Shown in pieces: positions 31,637-43,560 of a DNA stretch of 64,000 nt; the stretch's first letter is position 1, and each line of letters opens with the position of its first letter. Position numbers and translations under genes: made by a program. The notes beneath the pieces are model-generated. The model searched no databases and was not told where the DNA came from. It was given only the letters and a program-made list of their open reading frames with translations. Location: contig NC_133650.1 in assembly GCF_009905375.1 (NCBI RefSeq), positions 291,352,270 to 291,416,269 of the forward strand, in the 5' to 3' direction. This stretch comes from Apium graveolens (taxonomy: Eukaryota > Streptophyta > Magnoliopsida > Apiales > Apiaceae).

Positions 31637-34600
31637 CTAGTTTCTTGAAGGTCTGGATCTTCTTCCAAGCTTTCTGTTGTTTTCTTCAATTTGATTCTGG
31701 AGCTGCCTGTGGAATTCTAATTCATCAGATTCCGAGAGATCTAGCATTTCTTGCATCTCCAAGAGAGTCTCGTTGCTAGAGATACTCAATTGGTCTTCTA
31801 GTCTGAAGAATCTTCTCACACCCTTGTCATCCATGAATTCCATCAGCCAGTAGGGCCTTAGATGCACTCTTCTCCCTGTGTATGGGATGATAAGAGTCTT
31901 GGGAAGTGCATCTTTGGCTCTAACACTCCTTAACTCTTCAATCTTCTTCAATACTAATCTTCTTGCAGTTACATTGAACCCAAAGTTTTTCTTGAAGGAT
32001 GAATAGACTTTGATCAACACAGCTTGGCTTTTTTGAAGTATCCTATGAAGAGGCCACTGAATCTCCCTTCCTCCTTTGTACTTGAACACCAACCTTTCAG
32101 GTAGGTTTCTGTATGCATCAATTGCCCTTACTTCATCCAGCTCCTCCAGATAAAAGTTTAGATCTGAGAATTCTTTGATGTTACACAAGTACAAGTAGTC
32201 TCCCCTGTTGACCTTGGGTTGAGCTTTGACTACTAACTTGGATTTGAGAGGTGACAACTTCACTTTTTTGACTGCCCTTGATTTTGTCCTTTTTGGCTTA
32301 GTAAGGATTGGAAAGTTGAAATCAGGAATTGGTAATTTATCCCATTCTATTGGCTCATCCTTTGGCACAATAGGCTCTCCATGTATGTTCCTATAGGGGT
32401 CCACCACCCTTATGTCTTCAAATAGCACAGAGGGCTTTGATGCTTGAGTTTTAGCTTGAGTAGATTCCTTAGGAAATTGATCTTCCAATTCCTTGTCAAC
32501 AACATCCAGTTTCCTTTTTGTTCTTCTAGCCAGTTCTTTCTTTCTTGGGGATTTCTTCTGTTCTTCAATCTTCTTCTTTGATTCAGCAGCTTGAGATGGT
32601 TGAGAGGGAATTTGTTGAGAAGAATTCACAGCCTGTAGCTTAGGCCAAGATAGCAAACTGTTCTTTCTTTTGTTTAGACTTCTTTGCATCTAGAGCAGCT
32701 TGCCTCTTTTCCTGCTTCAATCTGGCTTTTCTTCTTTCTTTGTATGAGCAAATTGTGGATGTCCAGCTACCACACAAATTTCCTTTCCATTTCTGAATAT
32801 CTTTGCAATTCTCTTTCTTGAGGCTGAATCAGCTGGATCTTTGTAGAAGACAATAGATCTTGACAGAAGCTTCTTTTCATCAGGCTTGCGTGTCTCATAC
32901 ACAGTATCCATAGGGTTCTTCAAAGATGACTTTGGATAGTTTGCCCTTGGTTTAAGAATTATCTCAGCCTTTGTAGTCTTGATGCAGGAAGATTGTCCTT
33001 CTCTCCAGATAGTTCATGCCTCATCTCATTCACACTGATTGGCTTGACATGAGAGTGATGGATGGCTGACTGAACTGGTTCCTTGACTAATTCAAACTTT
33101 TTCAGTATTTCCTCATCAATCTTTTTCCAGTTGATCACAGTCAACTTTCCTTTATCAGCATCTTTCAAATTTTCTGCTGCTGCATTGATAAGATCTATAC
33201 CATCTGCAACTGGTGGCTTGGAGATAGTAATTGAAGGTACAATTACTTTGCTGATTTGAACTAGAAGTGTCTCCCCCTCAGTTGGTCCTTTCTCCCCCTT
33301 ACTTGATTCTCTCTCCCCCTTTTTGTTATCATCAAGTGGAGGAGTTAGGCCTTGTGCTTTAGCCAGTTGCATAAGAAGATTTGTCTGAGTCTGTTGATTT
33401 TGAAGAAGTAGAGCCACTGAATTCTCAATAACTTGAACTCTGTTCTCCAGCTTGGCTATCTTCTTGTCAGAATCTGATTCTCTCCTTAATCTCAGTAATA
33501 GATCTTGCATGGTACCATATGGCATTACTGAATCCAGCTTCTCAGAGTTATAGGTCTTCAAGTCAGCTATATCCCTTTTCAATTCATCCACACTGAGATT
33601 CTGTCTTAAGTGCTGGATCTTCATTAGATGTAGAGAGTCCAGGTGAGCTTGAAGAACAACCTTGGTACCAACATCTGAAGTTTCCTGAAGAGCCTGTTGA
33701 ATAAGCTATTACTTGCTTGACCAAGGACACCTCAAATTGTCCTGGTGTAGATTCCTTTGCCCATGCCCATTCAGGTAAACTTAAAGCAGAACTTGGGCCT
33801 TCAGCTCCCCCTAAGTTCATGCTTCCATCCAAGGAACCAGAGTCATCATCATCAGAATTTACTCCAAATTCTTCAGATGGCTCTCCAGCTTGAGAAGGCA
33901 TCCTGTTAACAGCAGCTTTATCTCTTTGAAGAGATTCTGTGGTGTGCACTAAATTCAAAGTCTGCTCTGCCTCCACATTGCCCTGAGCAGCCAACAATTG
34001 ATAGGCTGAAACAGGGTGAGTAAAAGTGTCAGCATCCAAGGAAATGTTATCAATTACAGCTTTGTAATGTTGCTGAAATTGTCTTTCCTTTTCAGCATCA
34101 TCCACAATCATTGACTCACTAGCAATGGCTGGTTCCATCCTTATTTCTCCCTGTACCTGCCTTTCTCTCATATTCTCTCTTTTAGTTGCATCAGGGTCTC
34201 ACCCTGGCTCCCCACCCTCACACCCTCACCTTCACCTACTAAGGTGGGACTCCTCTCACTCACTTTTGCCAATCCTGAATGAATGGATTGCTGAGATTCA
34301 CTCTTTTCCTCTCCTTTTGCCTGGGAGCAACCCAGCCTCTCACTCAATGCACTCTCCTCTCTCAGTCCTAAGAGTGATTGTATTACCACTAAATCTTCTG
34401 CACTTGAAATTATTGAAGTTTGAAGTTGTGCAGAGACACTCGACGGATAAGTGATATCCGTCAGGTGAGTGGTAAAGCTATCCGACTGATAACTGCTGTT
34501 AAGCTTATCCGTCGGGATACAATCACTACTCGACGGATGAGCAATATCCATCGAGAGAGTAGAAGTGAATGAGGTGGGAAGAGAAACTATTGTAGACTCT

Positions 34601-36210
34601 GTGTTGATTGAAGTTATTTGAGGCACAGATGTCACTAATAGAATCTGAAAGAATTGGCAAGTGAGCCAACAAATCATCTAAAAGATGATGCTCACTTGCA
34701 CTAGATTTTGGCTTCCCCAACAGAGTTAAAGAAGGGGAATCAGGAATTGAAGTGTTTATCATGTCCACTTCCAGTGAGTTAGTTGGTGAGTATAGTGTTT
34801 CAGTGGCTTCTATAAATGAGAGATTTTGGCTGTGACTCCACATTTATTAGAGCCACATCAAACTGAATTTGAGAAGGTGCAGGGACTGTGTCTTTAGCAC
34901 CAGTTTGCACTAAGTGTGTGCCCTGTGCATCCCCAGTTGTTTTGGATTTCTTCTTTCTAGTGTAAGTTTGGGGTGAGCTTGTGTCCCTAACCCTCTTGGC
35001 CTGTGCTCTTGGATGAGAGCTTTGTTCAATAGCTACATCCTTTTGGGAGGATGCAGCTAGAAGAGAGCTTTTGTCCTTTTTAAGCACTGCAGTTTGTTGG
35101 GAAACTGCAGTGTGGCTAGGCTGGGATTCACTCAACTCTCCAACCTTATCCTTGAGGTTTCTTTGATGTTCACCCCTTCCCTCACCTATCTTACCCTCCT
35201 TCACACTCCCCTCTTTGGCTTTGGTAGATTTTTCAACTGGTACCTTTTGAGAGATACCAGAGGGGGTTTTCTTTGATTTGGATTTGGAAATTGCAGTTGT
35301 TTTGGAAGCTTTGGTAGGCAACTGTTTGGTCATTGTCACAGTTGCCATAACTATGCCTGAAGTCAAAGAAATAGAGGAGATTGGAATAGTTGAGGGTATG
35401 GATGAACTTACCTCACTTACCTGAGGTGTCAGCATTACAGGAAAATAGAACATTGGCACATCCCTGTGATGGTTGGCTCTGTTCAAGTCTGCAATGATTC
35501 TTCTCTCTTGAACCCAACAAGCCAATTTGTTGTCTGGGTTCTCAAAGTACAATCTCTTGACAAAGATGGTTAGCCAAAAGCATAAAAAATCTAGCATAGT
35601 AAACATTCTTTCCTCTTTTGGCTAAGTCACCTAGTTTAAAACCTAACTCATACACCACAAGGTCACTGAAATTGTAAAATTTGTCTGTAACTAGCATGTA
35701 TAGCATGTTAAGCATGGAAATGTTCACAGAATCAAAATTATTGATTTTTCCAGAAAAGACTTTAGTTACAACATCACACAAATAACTCCATTCCTTCCTA
35801 AGACCTAGTCTTCTAATCTCACTTAGCTTATTAGTAGGAAGTGCATAATGCATGAAATTAAGCATATTGATCAAGTCAGTGTCAGTGTGTGGTGAAGTTA
35901 CATTATCATCAGGAATCTTGAAACATGCTTTTATCACATCACTATTGATACAGAATTCATTACCTTTGATGGTCAGAGTGATGGTTTTGTCAGTAGAGTT
36001 GTAGATTGCTGTTGTCCACATCTCCTCAACAACTTTACAATAAATTGTGGGTGATTCCAGCATGGCAAAACTTAACTTGCAGTTCTTCACGAAGTCCATC
36101 ATCTTGTGATAGTCCTCTGATTGCTGAATACCCTTATTGACCAAAGCAGTGAAGTTGTTCTTCTCATAGATGAACCCAGTCTGTGACATGATCTTTACTA
36201 CGGGTGACAT
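31637..36210 (-). pseudogene. Long extra ORF between pol and 3' LTR of F, broken into about 8 pieces
   Basis: Starts at minus ATG 36210 (MSPVVKIMSQTGFIYEKNN) and stays recognisable to the stop at 31637: segments 36210-35542, 35606-34800, 34843-34526, 34677-34168, 34171-33584, 33624-32959, 32923-32717 and 32689-31637, linked by frameshifts. The ancestral protein would be about 1,500 residues. In order: a globular N-terminal domain (ICINSDVIKACFKIP-like, WSYLCDVVTKVFSG), a Lys/Ser/Thr-rich low-complexity middle, an acidic stretch, a coiled coil (KKIAKLENRVQVIENSVALL at about 33460), a basic Lys/Arg region and a conserved-looking C-terminal domain (YLYLCNIKEFSDLNFYLEEL). I see no clear signal peptide or membrane segment. 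Similar proteins accompany SIRE elements in other plant genomes as far as I recall, but I know no function. Env-like is the traditional label and is not supported by what I see. Confidence 0.75.
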
Positions 36211-36732
36211 TATTAGAGAAGAAAAGCTTGAAGAGAAAGAGGATTTTTTCTTGAGAGAGAATGAAATAAACACAGTTGAATTTGAAAATGATAACAGAAA
36301 ATGATTAGAATGAAATAAGCTTTTATACTTTGCACAAAAACAACGGATAAAAATAATAAAGAGAAGTAAATTATCCAATAAAAATTGCCTAAATTAGCCA
36401 TTTTAAAATAAATTGTAAAAATTCCACCCATTATCCGTCGTGTAATGGTTACAAACTGTAAGTATACTCGATGTATAATGTTCAAGGAATTAACGGTTAA
36501 GATTTAGACACTTCGACGGATGAGGATAAACTGTTATCCGTCGAGTTTTAAAAGATTCCAGAAAAATAATTGATTTTATTATTTACAATTTGTATATCGA
36601 CGGATGACTCAACCCGATGGATAATGGTCATCCGTCGAAATGCAAATTTTGACTTAGCCAAAATTTCATTCAAGACTAAAAATCAGCTAGATTTTTGGCT
36701 ACTTTTTAACTTGCAAAATAATTCAGATAAAT
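36211..36732 (-). other. Non-coding gap between pol and the extra ORF of F, with 9-mer hairpins
   Basis: AT-rich, no gene. It contains exact 9-mers at 36513 and 36536 (inverted, 14-base loop) and at 36597 and 36630 (inverted). Near-copies lie at 36433, 36468 and 36614. These could form hairpins in the element RNA just upstream of the extra ORF. Confidence 0.65.
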
Positions 36733-39700
36733 TCAAGAGTAATTAAGCATACCTAACTCACTTACCAACCTAGAAAAGGTGGATTCATCCAGTGGCTTGG
36801 TAAAAATATCTGCAAGTTGCTTCTCACTTGGAACAAAATGTAACTCTACAGTACCATTCATTACATGTTCCCTTATGAAATGGTACTTGATGTCTATGCG
36901 CTTTGTCCTTGAATGTTGCACTGGATTTTCAGTGATGGCAATTGCACTTGTGTTGTCACAGAAAATAGGAATCCTTTCAACTTGCAAACCATAGTCTAGC
37001 AATTGATTTTTCATCCATAAAATCTGTGCACAGCAACTGCCAACAGCAATATATTCAGCTTCAACTGTAGAGGTAGAAACTGAATTTTGCTTTTTACTGA
37101 ACCAGGACACAAGCTTGTCTCCTAAAAATTGACAGGTTCCTGTTGTGCTTTTTCTATCAATTCTGCAACCTGCATAATCTACATCTGACTTCTTTAAAAG
37201 GTCAAAAATATATTTAGTTTGACTAATAAATATTCCATCACTGACTTGCTTAACTTGTAAACCAAGAAAGTAAGTTAGTTCTCCCATCATATTCATTTCA
37301 TACTTACTTTGCATCAGTTTGGCAAACTTTTTACAAAGTTTCTCATCTGTAGATCCAAAAATAATATCATCTACATAAAATTTGAACAAGTATGCTAGGG
37401 CCATTAAAATTTCTGAAATATAAAGTTTTATCTACAGTACCTCTTGTGAAGTGATTTTCCAAAAGGAACTTTGATAAAGTGTCATACCAGGCTCTAGGTG
37501 CTTGCTTCAGTCCATAAAGTGCTTTCAGTAGATAATAGACATACTCTGGAAAATTTGGATCTTCAAAGCCAGGAGGTTGACTAACATATACTTCTTCCTC
37601 CAAATCTCCATTCAGAAAGGCACTTTTGACATCCATTTGATAGACCTTGAAATTGGCATGGGCTGCATAGGCTAAGAAGATTCTGATGGCTTCAAGTCTT
37701 GCAACAGGAGCAAATGTTTCATCAAAATCTATTCCTTCTTACTGGCAATAGCCTTTAGCAACCAATCTTGCTTTATTCCTTACTACTATGCCATTTTCAT
37801 CCATCTTGTTTCTGAATACCCATTTGGTGTCTATTGGATTCTTTCCTTTAGGCTTGGGTACCAGCTTCCATACTTTATTCCTTTCAAATTGGTTTAGCTC
37901 CTCCTGCATAGCTAAAATCCAATCAGGATCTAACAAGGCTTCTTATACCTTCTTTGGTTCTTCCTTTGACAGAAAGCTGCTGTATAGACATTCTTCTTGA
38001 GTTGCTCTCCTGGTTTGAACTCTGGAAGAAACATCACCAATAATCAGTTCAAAGGGGTGATCTTTTGTCCATTTCCTTGGTTGAGGTAGATTAGCCCTAG
38101 ATGAAGAGACCTCAATGTTGTCTTGATGTGTGATTGAGTTTTGATTGCTAGAAACTCCCCCTGAGTTTGTGGATCTTTGATTTGAGATAGGGGTACTTTC
38201 TATGGGTGATCTGCCTTGACTTCCTGCTCCTTTTGATAACCCGACAAATGGTGAATTTTGAGTACCGACGGATGAGGCAGGTTGTCTTCCGACGGATAAT
38301 ACAGATTGCCTTCCGATGGATGAAGCATTATGTAACTCGACGGATGTTGAGTTTTGTGCTACATTTGTGGTAGATTTGTCTGCATTATCCTTAGACACTG
38401 TTTCTTGATCACTCTCATCATCACTTTCATCACTGACCATCTCAACATTGTCGAATTTGAGACTCTCATGGTAATCTCCATCTTTTAGTCCTTCAATCTT
38501 TTATCATCAAACACAACATGTATAGATTCAACAATAATGTTGGTTCTTAGATTGTAGACTCTATATGCTTTACCAACAGCATATCCAACAAAAATTCCTT
38601 CATCTGCTTTAGCATCAAACTTCCCATTTGATCAGTTTGATTTCTCAGAATATAGCAAATACAGCCAAAGACATGAAGAAAGTTTAGAGTTGGCTTCTTG
38701 TTCTTGAACAATTGATAAGGTGTCATGCATCTTGCTTGATTAATCAGAGAGATGTTCTGAGTGTAGCATGCAGTGTTTACAGCTTCGGCCCAGAAATATG
38801 TTGGTAATTTTGATTCTTCAAGCATTGTCCTTGCACCTTCAATAAGAGATCTATTCTTTCTTTCCACTACTCCATTCTGTTGTGGAGTCCTTGCTGCTGA
38901 AAACTCATGCAAGATCCCATTTTCCTCACAAAATGCTCTCATGACATAGTTCTTGAACTCAGTTCCATTGTCACTCCCGATTCTTCTAACTTTGAAATCA
39001 GGATGATTGTTAACTTGCCTTATATGATTGATGATGATTTCACTAGCTTCATCTTTAGACTTTAGGAAATATGTCCAAGAGAACTTTGAGAAATCATCTA
39101 CAATTACTAGGCAAAATCTTTTCTTAGAAATTGACAATACATTGACTGGTCCAAACAAATCCATGTGAAGCAGTTGCAGAGGCTCTTCAATTGCTGAATC
39201 AAGTTTCTTCCTGAATGATGCTTTAATCTGCTTCCCTTTTTGGCAGGCATCACACAGTCCATCCTTTGTAAACTCCACTAGAGGAATGCCTCTAACTAGC
39301 CCTTTCCTTACCAGCTCATTCATAGTCTTGAAGTTTAAATGAGATAGCTTCTTGTGCCATAGCCAACTTTCATCTTGACTTGCTTTGCTGAGAAGACAAG
39401 TTACAGATTCTGCTTTAGTTGAGTTGAAGTCAGCTAGATACACATTTCCTCTTCTCACACCAGTGAGAACCACTTTGTTGTTTTGATTATTGGTCACAAC
39501 ACAAGCTTCTTTGTTGAAGGTTACTGAGTTGCCTTTGTCACAAAGCTGGCTGATACTCAACAGATTGTGTCTGAGACCATCCACTAAGGTAACCTCTTCA
39601 ATGATGACATTGTCCTTTGAAATCAAGCCATATCCCACAGTGTAACCTTTGCTGTCATCTCCAAAAGTAATACTTGGGCCAACTCTCTCTTCAAACTCTG

Positions 39701-40215
39701 TGAGCAGGGTAGAATCACCAGTCATGTGTCTTGAACAACCACTATCTAAGTACCAAAGATTCTTTCTGTTTCCCTGCACACATCAAAATCAAATCAAGTT
39801 GATTTTGGTACCCAAGTTTCCCTGGGTCCTGCCTTGTTAGCTTTCTTCTTCTGTTTCTTAGGTTTTAACTCATTTGACTTAGGAATTTCAGATTTTCCTT
39901 AGTCATTTGGGTTGGGCCTTTGAAACCACTAGATGCAATAGAATTATCATGCATGTTATGGCTAACAGGAAATGGCATGCTTGGTGCAAACATGTTATTC
40001 CAGTAAGGCATGCTAAATGGCATTTGAGGCATATTGTATGCAGCATAATATGGATTAGGTGCAAATGGCATATTAGCAAACTGTGCATTCATATTCTGTG
40101 TAGTCATATCATTAACAGGCATGAGAGGCATGGCATTTATGTTAGGAAATTGAGGTTGAACAGTCATGAGAGATTTGCAATTAACAGACAAATGATTTAC
40201 ACTACCACACTTGAC
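36733..40215 (-). pseudogene. pol: Copia pol of F (zinc knuckle, PR, INT, RT, RNase H)
   Basis: From the right: CCHC (CVKCGSVNHLSVNC, about 40170-40215), a Met/Pro/Asn-rich linker, and protease WYLDSGCSRHMTG near 39750. Integrase follows, with zinc region WHKKLSHLNF ... CDACQKGK, core Asp in LLHMDLFGP, SDNGTEF, and Glu in GVVERKNR. A linker at 38440-37943 carries five 24-bp repeat units. RT starts near 37936 (WILAMQEELNQFERNKVWKLVP), meets a stop at 37739, resumes 37636-37367 and then gives YVDD at about 37370. RNase H has EAEYIA and CDNTSAIAI, but about 100 codons are missing between DLLKKS and DVDYAGC. The frame ends at 36733. Confidence 0.88.
38241..38345 (-). repeat. Five 24-bp coding repeats in F pol linker
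   Basis: Motif cores at 38241, 38265, 38289, 38313 and 38337 step by exactly 24 bp, or eight codons. They encode SSIGRQ, LSVGRQ and SSVGTQ-like units. The last is the exact 9-mer TCGACGGAT; the others carry one to four changes. Confidence 0.8.
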
Positions 40216-40320
40216 ACATATCTTTCTAGGAGCATATTTATCAGGTGTGTAGTTATTGTGTTTGTTAATCCCTACTTTACCATTCCTATTGTTTTTCTTT
40301 TTAGTCTCTGTTTTTTACCT

Positions 40321-42105
40321 CTATTTCTCAAGTCTGTCACTTAACTTTTTGACAGTCATGTGACCGACATTACCCTTTTTCCCTTTCTTAGCTTGACTTG
40401 ATTCTCCTGAAACAAAGTTCTTGGAAACATACCCATACTTATCATTTAGCTTGGTTAATTTGGCTTTGCTGATGGGTTTGCTTACAGCCGACGGATGAGG
40501 ATTTTTATCATTCGACGGATAACACTTTTTGTTATCCGACAGATAGTCCTCATCATCCGTCGAGTCTACATCTGTTAGTAACCCATCTACCAAAATAGGT
40601 TCTAGTTTCTCCTTAATCTTTTTCCAGGCTTCATCACAAAAGGACTCAATTCCTTGAACCTTGGTGATTTGAGCATGAACATCTCTGGAAGTTTTCCATG
40701 CTTTAATCACCTCTTGTTCACGATCGAGCTGCTTCCTTAAAATTTCTTCCTTTTTCAAGGACTCAGTTAATTCCTCCTTGGCAATCCTACACTCAATTTT
40801 TAGTTTCTCAAACTCAACAAACTGAGACTCAAGCACATTATTCCTCTCACTTAAAAACAAGTTGTTTTATTTGATTTTAGCATTTTCTTTAGTGAGGGAC
40901 TTAAGTGTAACACACAAATGATACAATTCTGTAGACATGTCATTTATGGTATCATTACACTCAGCTTTAGATAAATGTGCAAGGTTTGTAGTGATTACCT
41001 GATTGCTTGAGTAACTTGTCTCATTTTTCATCAGACTGGGCCATTAGGGCTAGATTGACATAGCTGACATCTTCATCTTCATCCAAGCCATCAGATGCCC
41101 AGTCATTCTCTTATGTAATAAAAGCCCTTTCCTTTTGTTTGAGTAGATCAAAGTATTTTTGCTTGTAATCTACAGACTCAAATCTTTTCTTACTGGAATC
41201 TGACTTTCTACACTCATTTGCAAAATGCCCTGCCAAGCCACATTTGAAACACTTAATTTTGATTTATCCACCATGTTTCTATTTGGCTTGGCAGCTCCAA
41301 AGTTCTTCTTGAACTTGAGCTTGGCAAATCTTCTTAAAAGGAATGCTAGGTGCTCATCAATGTCCTCCATGTCATCTTGGCTCAATAAATCTTCATTTTC
41401 TGCAGCTAGCCCCTTACCCTTGCTTTCACAGACCTTTGAAGTTGATTCCACAGCTTCCATCTTCACTTCCTTCTCCTTTTCCAGATCAGCAACTAGTGCA
41501 ATGGATCCTCCTTTCTTCTTTCCTCTCTCCATTCTTTCATCCTGCTCTATCTCAAGCTCATAGGTCTTCAGAATGCCATACAGTCTTTCCAAAGTAAACT
41601 CCTTATAATCTTGTGAGTTTCTCAATGAGACTGTCATTGGTTTCCATTCCTTTGGAAGAGATCTGAGAAATTTCAGATTGGAGTCTTTAGTCTGATAGAC
41701 TCTTCCATGCAACTTAAGAGCATTTAGTAGTTTTCGGAAATCTACTAAAAATGTCAGTGAGTGATTCACTTTCCTCATTGTGAAAATGCTCATATTGCTG
41801 AATCAGGAGCTGCATTTTATTTTCTCTTACTTGCTCAGTACCATCACAAATTATCTGTATTGTGTCCCAAACTTCCTTGGCAGTCTTGCAGTTGATGATG
41901 TTATCAAACATATCTGCATCCACACCATTGAACAGAATGTTCATGGCCTTTTTATCTTTCCTCACTTGTTCAATGTCAGGATCAGACCATTCATGCCTTG
42001 GCTTCGGAACAGATGACTCATTTCCTGTTGCATCTCTCATTGGAACATGAGGGCCTCTTTCTATGCAGTCCACATAGGCCTCATCTTGAGAAAGCATATG
42101 AAGAT
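40321..42105 (-). pseudogene. gag: SIRE-like gag of F, N-terminus lost
   Basis: Starts inside gag at the junction with element B (SQDEAYVDCIERGP, then WSDPDIEQVRKDKKAMNILFNGV). The frame breaks near 41720, resumes to about 41240 (LLNALKLHGRVYQTKDSNLKFLRSLPKEW) and contains a CCHC knuckle at 41213-41255 (CFKCGLAGHFANEC). After further stops it reaches a coiled-coil-like segment, 40860-40321 (EELTESLKKEEILRKQLDRE). 9-mer copies at 40488 (near), 40512, 40534 (near) and 40555 encode STDD, YPS and HPS, so the motif is read in more than one codon phase. Confidence 0.85.
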
Positions 42106-43560
42106 TGTAATATCCCCTATATTTTCAAATATTATTATTATTATTCAGAATTGTATATGTGATTTTATGTGAATTTTTGGTGAATTATCTGAAAAGTAGA
42201 ATAGATATCTGAATGTTTATATGTGACATTATTTGAATATTTGAATTTTTATATGTCCAGAATAAAATATAGATAATTGTGGTATTTTTCTGGTAATTTT
42301 TCGAATATTATATGATTTTATAATGATTTATGAATTATTAATTATTTTCAGAATAATTATAAAATTATTTTATAAATCCGGGAATCTTCCAACTTCAACC
42401 GTTTTGCATTTTTACAACCCGAAACTCTTCCGAAAACTCCTTCCTACCTAATCTGGTAATTCCGGACATTTTCCGTGTTTTGACTTTTTTCGATCCGGAT
42501 TACGGTTTGACCCGTGCGCGGCCCGGCGCAATATTTTCGATACGATAGTTATTTTGGTAATCAATAAAACCCGTAATCTCGAAAGACGGGATATTTTTAC
42601 GTTATTTCGTATATGGTGTTTTATAAAAAGCCCGGTTTTGATAATTATCCAATTTTGGTATTGAATTGTATCGTTTTTACAGTTACTTAGCGGCTAAACA
42701 ACTAATTTAACGATCCAAAACGATCCAGAACGATCCAATATTCCATAAATATAAATAGCCTATTTCTTATTTCATTTATTTCGTTTATTCATGTGCACCC
42801 AGTTAAAATACCGTAAATACAGAGAAAAACCCGAGAAACCGATACGTTCCCGAGAATCAAACACACGAATGAAGGCGTTATCGAACTCCGATTCGGGCGT
42901 GCAGCATATCAAAACGAAGCTCTCGAAATCTTCTTTCTGAAACAATCATCAGTTTCTGCCCAGAAATCACGGTAATTTTCTTATGTAATTATTTATATTC
43001 GAATTATTTGATAATTAAATTATGAAAATTTGTTCTTGATATTGTTGGTGTGATTTGATGCTTCCATGTTGTAGAGTATGTTTTTCTGGTCAATTTGGTA
43101 TATAATATGTCAGATTTTGAGTTCTGCATCATGTAGAAAAGTTGGTTTGATTCTGGACTTTGAGTGTTCTTGGTGTTCTTGAATGAACTCACCGGAAAAC
43201 TTAAATTTTTGGCCGGATTTTTGACTCGTTAAACCTGGGAACGTATGACTTATATCATTAAACAGATCGTGTGATAAGCAATCGAGTGATATGATTGGAT
43301 TGACCAGAGGATGAACATTCGTGCTCGCCGGAGTTTTAAAACTCGACGGCGGCGGAAACTTTGGTCACTTTTTTCGGACAAACGAAGTGTTGTTTACAAG
43401 AACGAACCTTGCAGATGTGTTTCTGGGATTGCATAGATCATACGCCTGTGTTTTGGTTGAATTCTGGACTGATTTTGGCTCGCCGAAAAAGCTCCGAATG
43501 CCATTAATGGCGTCTGGCCGGCAACCGGCGACGGGGTCGGGGAAGATGGCAAAAATGCAG

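Larger units (their letters stand above)
30420..42105 (-). mobile_element. Element F: SIRE/Maximus-like Ty1/copia element, 5' end lost
   Basis: Minus-strand order from the right: gag (cut by element B), second zinc knuckle, protease, integrase, RT, RNase H, a 520-bp gap, a long extra ORF, PPT, 3' LTR. An extra ORF after pol is a known property of the SIRE lineage. The LTR end contains the CATTCAACCCCCCTT-type terminus of this group. The whole element is peppered with the 9-mer TCGACGGAT. F inserted into LTR E; the five bases next to it there are AAAAT. Many frameshifts and a deletion in RNase H show it is dead. Confidence 0.9.

Noticed and set aside
34125..34454. 109-codon plus-strand ORF within the F extra ORF region
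   Set aside because: Shadow of the minus-strand extra ORF, whose pieces line up across the region.
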